Below are positions 10,948-18,492 of a stretch of 41,787 nt of DNA, in pieces (within the stretch, counting starts at the first letter, position 1; every line of letters begins with the position of its first letter). The notes under the pieces were generated by a model. It was not told the origin of the DNA, searched no databases, and saw only the letters and a list, made by a program, of their open reading frames with translations. Location of the stretch: positions 1 to 41,787 of the forward strand of contig NZ_PJBP01000129.1 in assembly GCF_002836415.1 (NCBI RefSeq), given 5' to 3'. The stretch is from Psychromonas sp. MB-3u-54 (GTDB lineage: Bacteria; Pseudomonadota; Gammaproteobacteria; Enterobacterales; Psychromonadaceae). Both the position numbers and the translations under genes were made by a program.

Positions 10948-11188
10948 TAGGTACCTCTCTATTTTCGAATCTTTATATCCCTTTGCCTTATTCGGCGTGA
11001 AGATGTTTTTTATATCTGATATCTTTTGATTGTTCGTGGAAATATACATTTCCCGATTAAACGGCGTTAATACAAATAAATATTGCAGCTAACAAAGTTT
11101 TTTTAATAAATAATAATGTTCACTATAAATACTTAACATTTAGATAACAACTAGATTGTTATTTAAAGGTAATAAATACAGATCATGA

Positions 11189-11202
11189 TTGATATAAATC
11201 AA
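11189..11202. promoter_or_regulatory. Perfect FNR-type box upstream of arcA
   Basis: TTGATATAAATCAA matches the FNR consensus TTGAT-N4-ATCAA exactly. It lies in the AT-rich leader 242 bases upstream of the arcA start. Anaerobic activation of arcA by FNR is known in E. coli; its use here is inference. Confidence 0.7.
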
Positions 11203-12116
11203 CTGCTCAATATCATTGCTTATAAAATGATTATATTGATCCAGTACCATAGGGAGCGTAAGGATGTTACATTAAAAAAATCATAATAATCAGTTAATTA
11301 AAGATAAAATGCGAAGGGTCTTATGCCATAACAGATTGATTTTAAGTTGAATTATGCACTTCAGATATTTGCCTTGTGATCATTAAATGTTATTAAAAGG
11401 TTCTGTTTCACAATATTGCTGTCTGTATCTACCAATAGGCGTAACTTATTGAGGGTGAAAGTGATGAATACTAAATCATTAATCAATCAATTTGATCTAA
11501 CCAATGGCGCGTAAGGGCTCAAATAAAGGTTATTCACTGCTCAATTCAGTCAACGCAGGTGGAAATCACTGTCAATGAGTTATTTTAGACTATATTTGAT
11601 GATTTATCCAAATATCTTCATTGCCCACTCTTATGTTAAAAAAATGGGCGTGAGCCGGTAACACAAAGATATTATTGCAAAAAACGGCCAAAAGACATTT
11701 AAGAATAAGGCAATAAATCGTTATCCAAGCGTAAAAGTGTCATATTTTCGAAAAAGTGACATTAACTTATAGTATGTAACACAACGGAAGACTGCATTCA
11801 TTTGTAATATTCATCTTGAAAAGAGCATTTTGCTGACATAGCTTTCTTCTTACTCGATGCAAATAAGCATTATTGAGATTGATGGGTTTTTCTTGCATGC
11901 TCTAAAGGCTCTACAAAATCTGCCAAAGAATGAGCTGCTAGGAAGGGAGGGGTACTCAACGCTCAATATTGAGAAAATTTTAAATATAAAGCATAAAATG
12001 AAAGCAAGCCGTTTATTTTCTTATTTTCGCAATTCTTGCCCAGCGCACCTATCCTCAAACTGTCCAGCGTGTTAATACTTTGGGAAATGTTTTAAATTCC
12101 AACGAAGTGAACACTA
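11203..12116. other. About 0.9 kb without a recognisable gene
   Basis: AT-rich DNA between the arcA regulatory region and a MITE. A short open stretch at 11464 (MNTKSLINQFDLTNGA then stop) follows a GAGGGTGAAAG RBS-like sequence, and a 72-codon frame lies at 11857-12075, but neither resembles a known family. Stops in all frames in between suggest decayed coding DNA. I see no RNA gene here. Confidence 0.4.
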
Positions 12117-12350
12117 ATACCAAAAGAACTAAAAAGGTGATCACCCTTGCTGGTTAAAATCATCCCTAACTGCGTTGTGAGTTTTATTCAGAACATCCTG
12201 TTCTTCACCACTTCGTGGTCAGCTAAAGCTGTTCAAAATCGTTCCAGACGATTTTTGTGAAGTGAGAATAATGATCGAATGCAACTCACGCCTTATTAGT
12301 GCTGATTTTTCCTTCGCAATCATTGATCACTTAATTAATTCTTTTGGTAT
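12117..12350. mobile_element. MITE, full-length copy 1
   Basis: A 234-bp non-coding element with terminal inverted repeats ATACCAAAAGAACTAA and TTAATTCTTTTGGTAT (one mismatch). The interior (CTAACTGCGTTGTGAGTTTT, then AAAATCGTTCCAGACGATTTT hairpin) is about 85-90% identical by eye to the copy at 23398-23630. No ORF inside. It ends 52 bases before the GTG of the next gene, so it may affect that gene's promoter. Confidence 0.75.
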
Positions 12351-12402
12351 AATTTAATAAAATGGGTATAAACTAGCAAAAATTATACAAAAGGATAATA
12401 CC

Positions 12403-12642
12403 GTGTCATTAATCGCATTTTTAATTATTGGATGTGCTGCCGGCTGGTTAGCTGGTCAACTAACAAAAGGATCGGGTTTTGGTCTGATCGGGAATATCGC
12501 TATTGGTGTCGTTGGATCATTTGTTGGTGGCTTTACATTTAGGCTACTTGGTCTGCATTCAGGGAGCTTTCTTGGTTCAATCGTTACCGCAACGGTCGGA
12601 GCGGTCATTTTGCTTTATATTGTCCGTTTGGCTAAGTCATAG
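12403..12642 (+). CDS. GlsB/YeaQ/YmgE family small membrane protein
   Basis: A 79-aa, very hydrophobic, glycine-rich protein with about three membrane segments and the family pattern GWLAGQLTKGSGFGLIGNI..GVVGSFVGG. The family is often annotated as transglycosylase-associated and is linked to stress responses in several bacteria, but its biochemical role is not settled. The GTG start at 12403 is supported by AAGGAT at 8-13 bases upstream. A MITE lies directly upstream. It is monocistronic. Confidence 0.85.
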   Translation: MSLIAFLIIGCAAGWLAGQLTKGSGFGLIGNIAIGVVGSFVGGFTFRLLGLHSGSFLGSIVTATVGAVILLYIVRLAKS

Positions 12643-12827
12643 TTTATCAAAACATTAATTTAATTTCCCGCTGCGAGGGCTAAAATCCATTAGCTGGTCT
12701 GCCATATTATAGCTGTGGCATTAAAGCCAACTAAGCCAATAAAAAAGCTGCATAAAAATCACCGTTAGTCAGAATTTATTTTATTGGCAAAAGATCTAAA
12801 TTCATAACGATAGAGTAGGGGATGAGC

Positions 12828-13868
12828 ATGAGTGAAATGAGAAAAGTGATAACCAGAAGTCATCGATTTTTTTTCCTCCCAACAGCTGAAGCATTTTACC
12901 GCTGCACTTTTACTGGTTAGTTTTCTGCTGTCTTGCGTGTCTGGCCATTGCAGACGATTGGAGAAGAAATTACTTGGTTTACTTTTTATTCTGCCGTTAT
13001 TTTGGCAACGCTTTATGGTGGAATTTCGGCAGGTTTAATAGCAACCTTATTGGCATGTTTAACCATTATTTTTTTCTGGCTACTACTGGCTACCCATCCG
13101 CTAATAAATAACCTTTTTGATCTGTTAGAGATGCTTTTTTGTCATGATTTGCAGTTATATCATCGACCTTAACGGGGTTGTACAAGGTATTCGACTGCAG
13201 CTGAAAAAAGCACAATCAGCCTATGAATCCGAAGCTCAAGATAAGCAATTTATTATAAAAATCATCGCTTCTGTGCCTAATATGATAGGTTATTGGGATA
13301 AAGAGTTACATTGCCAATTTGCTAATAATGCTTGTAGTCACTGGTTCACTCAGTCCCCTAAAGATCTTATTGAAGTCTCATTTAGGGAATTCGCGGGAGA
13401 GACGTTATATGCCCTGAATGATCCCTATATCCAAGCTGTTTTGGCGGGAGAAGCGCAGCGCTTTGAGCGGAAGCTGGAAAAAACAAATGGCAATATTAGT
13501 CATATGATACATTTGGTCACAATGTTGGAGATGAGTTGCTTAAAGTGATCTCGAAAAGACTGTTGGAATTAGTACGGCAGTCCGATACCGTAGCCCGTTT
13601 AGGGGGAGATGAATTTGTTTTTGTTCTTAATAATCCCAAAATAAAAAATGAAATTTTGCAGGTTGCAGAGCGAATTATAAGCGCGATTAATGAGCCTGTT
13701 CAACTGTCTGGCAGCGATCTTGAAATAGGCGTATCAATTGGGATTTCAATGTTCCCCGATGATAGAATAAAGTCGATGGATTTAATTAAAAAAGCAGATC
13801 AAGCCATGCACCTATCAAAAACATCAGGCAGAAATTCGGTTGATTTTTTTGTGCCTGAATTTGATTAA
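12828..13868 (+). pseudogene. Broken membrane-PAS-GGDEF diguanylate cyclase gene
   Basis: One ancestral gene is spread over several frames. It opens MSEMRKVITRSH at 12828, shifts frame at an 8-T run (12867-12874) into a hydrophobic stretch (LKHFTAALLLVSFLLSC), shifts again near 12935 into TIGEEITWFTFYSAVILA (a KdpD-like/DUF4118-type membrane region), again near 13140 into a PAS domain (IASVPNMIGYWDKELHCQFA), and near 13505 jumps directly to the second half of a GGDEF domain (GHNVGDELLKVISKRL..ARLGGDEFVFVL). The junction lacks the PAS C-terminus and the first half of GGDEF, so a sizeable internal deletion occurred besides the frameshifts. The GGDEF motif survives but the protein cannot be made intact. 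Confidence 0.85.
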
Positions 13869-14168
13869 ATAAATTAATAAACAAGCGTTACACCTACAGA
13901 TCCAAATCAAAATAAATGGAATGCCCCTCAGTTAAAAAGACCAAACTCCTTCCATCTTTATAAAAAAGTCAAAATGCCAATATGAAAAAGCAACAGTGCG
14001 GACTTTAATCCTGATTGTTATTTCATTCGCACAGATATTTTTACATATAAATATTAACAATACATATAAAATTGTTGTGAGCTATTTTCCCGCTTAATTG
14101 ATATTGTTGCGCACTCTGCCTTCGAAAATAGAGAACAATCGAACAATGAATAATAGACTGAAATATAT

Positions 14169-17100
14169 ATGAACTCTTTTGGCTTTCTCACTTTGATCCA
14201 TAATGCTGCTTTATTACTGGCAATGTTTTTCATCTATGACATGGCAGTTTCTCGAAACCGTACCCTATTCGGTTCTTGCTGGGCTATTTTTACCGGTGTT
14301 GCTCTGGGATTGGTTGGTATTATTATCATGCTTACACCCTGGGAATATGCGCCGGGCATTATGTTTGATGCCCGCTCGGTGCTGCTCGGAATATCCGGAT
14401 TATTTTTTGGCACTATACCCACTTTAATTGCGATGCTGATAACCGCTACATTGCGGCTGTTTCTGGGGGGCGAGGAATCTGTCGTTATTGGCATTTTAGT
14501 GATTTTTACTTCGGGCACCTTGGGCATTGCCTGGCGCTATTATCGTCAGAATGCTTTGTCAGCACTGTCCTTCCGTGAAATATATCTCTTTGGGATCGTC
14601 ACCCATGGGGTAATGTTGGCGCTGATGTTTATTTTTCCCAGAGAAGAGGCGCTAGCGGTACTTTCCAATATCAGCCTTCCGATATTGCTACTTTATCCTT
14701 TAATAACGTCTCTACTGGGGATGTTGTTTGTCCAGAGACTGCGACGCAGCCAGAGCGCTGATGCGCTACAGGAAAGTGAATTTCTGTTTCGCTCCCAGTT
14801 TGATATGGGCAGCATTGGGATTGCCATTACCCATCCGGACAAAGGCTGGTTAAGGGTAAATCCCCGGTTTTGTAAAATGCTCGGTTATAGCGAAAAAGAA
14901 CTGCTGCAGCTAAGCTGGCCTGAGTTGACTCATCCTGATGATCTGCATCTTGATTTGTACCAATATGACCGGATGCTGACGGGAGAAGGAGATGCTTATT
15001 CGCTCGACAAACGTTTCATCGGTAAGGATGGGCAGAGCGTTTATGCCCACATGACTATGTCCTGCTATCGGGTCGATGGAATAATACAGTTTGTGATTGC
15101 CGGTATATTAGATACCACCGACAGAAAACATGCCGAAGACAAAATATGGGCAAGAAAGGAGCAGCTTACCTCCGTCTTGTCAGGCAGTGAACTGGGGTTC
15201 TGGGACTGGAATATAGAAACCGATACAGTACAGAGAAATGCGCGCTGGGCAGAAATGCTGGGGTACGGCTTTGAAGAAATTCAGAACGGCACAAGCATCA
15301 ACCTTGATGGTATTCATCCCGATGATTGTGAAGGGGTCTGGCAATCAGTTACTGACCATCTGGAAGGGCGAACTACGCAACACAAAATTGAATACCGGAT
15401 GCGCACCAAACAGGGAGAGTACAAGTGGATTCTGGACTGTGCCAAAATCGTTAACTACGGACAGGATCGGCGTCCATTGCGTATGAGTGGGACGCATACC
15501 GATATCACCGAACGTAAGTTAGCTGATGAGTCGATGCAATTGGCCAGTATGGTTTATCAAAACAGCCGCGAGGCAATGACTGTTACCGACAGCAATGGCA
15601 ATATTATTACCACCAACCCGGCGTTTACCGAAATGACCGGGTATGACCTTGCAGAGATCACCGGTAAAAGCCATAAATTCATCGTGTCCAAGCAGCAGGA
15701 TAAGCGGGTTTATCAACGCATGGAGCAAGCCCTAAACAGCACCGGCCATTGGCAGGGAGAGATCAATTACTGTCACAAAGATGGTGAAAACTATATTGCC
15801 TTACTGGGCATTAATTCCATTTATAATAAGGATCGATCCGTCCACCGCCGGGTTGCACAGTTCTCTGACATTACAGAGAGGAAAAAGTCTGAAAAAATCA
15901 TCTGGAAACAGGCGAACTTCGACAATTTAACCGGGCTGTCCAATCGGCAGATGTTCCATGAGCAGCTGCTTCATGAAAAGAATAAAGCACAGCGTAGAGG
16001 TCTCAACGTGGCTCTACTGTTTCTCGACCTTGATCGCTTTAAGGCAGTCAACGATACTCTGGGTCATAATATGGGCGATCAGCTTCTCATCGATGTCGCT
16101 CAGCGGCTGCGTAATTGTGTGCGAAAAAGAGATCTGGTATCACGCTTTGGAGGAGATGAGTTTACCGTGATTATTGGCGGGTTGAAAAACACAGAAAGTG
16201 TCGAACGTGTAGCACAAAAGATCCTGTGCGAATTAGCTGAGCCATTCTTGCTGGGCAAGAAAAACGTTTATATTACACCTAGCATCGGCATAACCTTCTA
16301 TCCGGAAGACGGGGAGGCAACTGAAATACTGTTAAAAAATGCCGATCAAGCCATGTATTCGGCGAAGGATGAAGGGCGGAACTGCTACCACTATTTTACC
16401 AACTCTATGCAGAAACAGGTAGAGCGCGAGGGGCAATTGGCAAACGATTTACGCGATGCACTGAAAAATAATCAGCTAGAGCTTTACTATCAGCCGATCG
16501 TGGCGTTGGGAACAGGTAACATTCGTAAAGCCGAGGCTTTGATTCGCTGGCATCATCCTGAACTCGGTATCGTGAGCCCTGCAGAATTCATCCCCGTTGC
16601 CGAAGAAACGGGGCACATTGTTGAAATAGGGGACTGGGTATTCCGTCAGGCGGTCGATCAGGTTGCCCACTGGCGTCGTGAGTATCATGATGACTTTCAG
16701 GTAAGTATCAACAAATCCCCAGTACAGTTCCGTGAGGGTGGGAGCGACATTGCCAGCTGGTTTGAACATCTGCAGGCACTCGGCCTGCCCGGGCAGGCCG
16801 TCATTATTGAAATCACCGAAGGTCTTCTACTTGATGGCAGTAGCAGCATAGTGATGGACAAGCTGCTGGCGTTCCGTGATCACGGCATTGAGGTGTCACT
16901 TGATGATTTTGGTACCGGCTATTCATCCATGTCCTACCTCAGAAAGTTTCATATCGACAACCTTAAAATAGATCAATCCTTCGTGCGTAATCTTAAAGCG
17001 GATTCGGATGACATGATACTCTGTGAAGCGATCATTATGATGGCCCACAAACTGGGTATGCAGGTCATCGCAGAAGGTATAGAAACCGAGGAGCAGCGGC

Positions 17101-17210
17101 GTTTACTAAGTGCTGCCGGATGTGATTACGGACAGGGTTATCTATTTTCTAAACCGTTACCGGAAAACGACTTCAGCTGCTTGTTGCTGCGTCATATTCA
17201 TGTGGCGTGA
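14169..17210 (+). CDS. Membrane LytS-type sensor with PAS repeats, GGDEF and EAL domains
   Basis: A 1013-aa cyclic-di-GMP turnover protein. Residues 1-190 form a five-to-six helix membrane sensor of the 5TMR-LYT type (HNAALLLAMFFIYDMAVSRN start). About three PAS/PAC units follow (roughly 205-320, 330-450, 455-575), then GGDEF (RFGGDEF, motif at 661-665) with an RKRD inhibitory site five residues before it, then EAL (AEALIRWHHP at 788, DDFGTGYSS, and QGYLFSKPL near the end). Both catalytic motifs look intact, so it could be bifunctional or use GTP-binding GGDEF to regulate EAL. The gene looks more GC-rich than its neighbours. It lies in a cluster of four c-di-GMP genes. Confidence 0.93.
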   Translation: MNSFGFLTLIHNAALLLAMFFIYDMAVSRNRTLFGSCWAIFTGVALGLVGIIIMLTPWEYAPGIMFDARSVLLGISGLFFGTIPTLIAMLITATLRLFLGGEESVVIGILVIFTSGTLGIAWRYYRQNALSALSFREIYLFGIVTHGVMLALMFIFPREEALAVLSNISLPILLLYPLITSLLGMLFVQRLRRSQSADALQESEFLFRSQFDMGSIGIAITHPDKGWLRVNPRFCKMLGYSEKELLQLSWPELTHPDDLHLDLYQYDRMLTGEGDAYSLDKRFIGKDGQSVYAHMTMSCYRVDGIIQFVIAGILDTTDRKHAEDKIWARKEQLTSVLSGSELGFWDWNIETDTVQRNARWAEMLGYGFEEIQNGTSINLDGIHPDDCEGVWQSVTDHLEGRTTQHKIEYRMRTKQGEYKWILDCAKIVNYGQDRRPLRMSGTHTDITERKLADESMQLASMVYQNSREAMTVTDSNGNIITTNPAFTEMTGYDLAEITGKSHKFIVSKQQDKRVYQRMEQALNSTGHWQGEINYCHKDGENYIALLGINSIYNKDRSVHRRVAQFSDITERKKSEKIIWKQANFDNLTGLSNRQMFHEQLLHEKNKAQRRGLNVALLFLDLDRFKAVNDTLGHNMGDQLLIDVAQRLRNCVRKRDLVSRFGGDEFTVIIGGLKNTESVERVAQKILCELAEPFLLGKKNVYITPSIGITFYPEDGEATEILLKNADQAMYSAKDEGRNCYHYFTNSMQKQVEREGQLANDLRDALKNNQLELYYQPIVALGTGNIRKAEALIRWHHPELGIVSPAEFIPVAEETGHIVEIGDWVFRQAVDQVAHWRREYHDDFQVSINKSPVQFREGGSDIASWFEHLQALGLPGQAVIIEITEGLLLDGSSSIVMDKLLAFRDHGIEVSLDDFGTGYSSMSYLRKFHIDNLKIDQSFVRNLKADSDDMILCEAIIMMAHKLGMQVIAEGIETEEQRRLLSAAGCDYGQGYLFSKPLPENDFSCLLLRHIHVA

Positions 17211-17350
17211 TAGCTATTATTTAATATTTCCTTTACGTTTTTCTGATTATCACTGTATTTTTAGGGCCTTTGGGTATGACCTTGCGCCTAGTCATTTCTA
17301 AGGTAGCAAGGTGCCTAATATTTGTCATTTTTGGCGCTATCAATGAATTA

Positions 17351-17385
17351 TATAGTCTATAGTCTATTGACTATTGACTATTGTT
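17351..17385. repeat. Heptamer microsatellite
   Basis: Five heptamers in tandem: TATAGTC twice, TATTGAC twice, then TATTGTT. It lies in the spacer between the convergent GGDEF-EAL and hydrolase genes. Confidence 0.7.
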
Positions 17386-17413
17386 GATTAGATGTTTGGA
17401 AAGTTTAATCTGA

Positions 17414-18142
17414 TTAGTCTTGTAACCAACTAAGTAATTGTTTACACAACCAGTCAGGGTTGTCCAATGGAATGTCATGCCCATCCAGTTGGTTATTGAT
17501 TAAAGCTACTTTCCACTGAATAGCCATCGCCTGACTTGCTTGGCAGCTGACTAAACCATCCTGAATTGAGGATATAAACAGCAGCCTGCAACTTGGTCGC
17601 TTTACCTTGAACCTCAAAGCTGCAAGCAACTGACGAACAAAATTAACCCGCCTGATCGGATGCAATCTCTCAATCGATACCCAATGACTGACAACATCGA
17701 TATCCCTTTTTTTATTCGACACCATAGAATAAATGAGGGACTCTCTTTGAAAGGGGCGTGCCCAAAAAGCGCGGAGTATTTTTAAGTAGTTTTTAGGCAG
17801 TAAACGTTGGTAAAAGGGGGTGAAACCGCTTGTACTGGTATTGATACAAACAACACTGCCCACCTCACTTGGATACATTTCGGCCCATTTTAACGCAATC
17901 ATACCACCCATCGAGAGTGATATAATATCGACATTGGCCTTGAATGTGCGTTGAGAACGGATACTCTCTACCATTGCTTCGATTGAGCAGGGGGAAATTT
18001 CAGAAGACAGCTCTCCGCAACCTGGAATATCAACGGGGCTAATATTTTTGTGCGGAAAGGCTGCGCGAAGTTTTTCCGTGAAGGGGCCCCAATGGGGTTT
18101 TCCGCGAAATAACCCCCGGATTAAGACAATATTAGCACCCAT
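17414..18142 (-). CDS. Alpha/beta hydrolase, intact copy
   Basis: A 242-aa alpha/beta-hydrolase. The nucleophile elbow is S-L-S77-M-G-G, the likely acid is D195 (SSIQDGLVS) and the catalytic histidine is H222 (LDGHDIPLDNPDW), giving a complete triad in the right order and spacing. There is an N-terminal strand (ANIVLIRG) and no signal peptide, so it is cytoplasmic. RBS AGAAAGGA precedes the ATG. Substrate is unknown. Two decayed paralogues lie at 21285-21722 and 23095-23396 in the same orientation, each also beside a c-di-GMP gene. Confidence 0.85.
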   Translation of the reverse strand: MGANIVLIRGLFRGKPHWGPFTEKLRAAFPHKNISPVDIPGCGELSSEISPCSIEAMVESIRSQRTFKANVDIISLSMGGMIALKWAEMYPSEVGSVVCINTSTSGFTPFYQRLLPKNYLKILRAFWARPFQRESLIYSMVSNKKRDIDVVSHWVSIERLHPIRRVNFVRQLLAALRFKVKRPSCRLLFISSIQDGLVSCQASQAMAIQWKVALINNQLDGHDIPLDNPDWLCKQLLSWLQD

Positions 18143-18492
18143 AAATATCCTTTCTGAAGCTTAATGCAGCTGTAATATTATTTTGACAATCAAATTTTAG
18201 TGAAATTTTTGCAGGTTAGCCGTTATCCACGTATAAGCTAGTGCAGATACGATAGCACCATCAATAGGCAATAAATGATGTCACGATGGAATAAGTGACA
18301 ATCAAATTTAAGACGTGATAGATCTCTGATTTTACTCGTTTCTGTCCCTTTTAAATACATAAAAGATAGTATTTCATTGATTTAAAATATAAAATTATTC
18401 CACTTTAAACTGGAATCAACGATAGTATAAGACCGAAACATGCAATGTTAAATCAATTTAATAGAGCACGGCAATAAGAGGGCTTGTGTTAA
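18143..18492. other. 350-bp divergent spacer
   Basis: AT-rich region between the hydrolase (minus) and the FIST gene (plus). It must hold both promoters. I see no RNA gene or convincing operator. Confidence 0.4.

Noticed and set aside
11857-12075. 72-codon frame (MQISIIEIDGFFLHALKAL start)
   Set aside because: No RBS of note, no family resemblance, and low-complexity AT-rich context; not supported as a gene.
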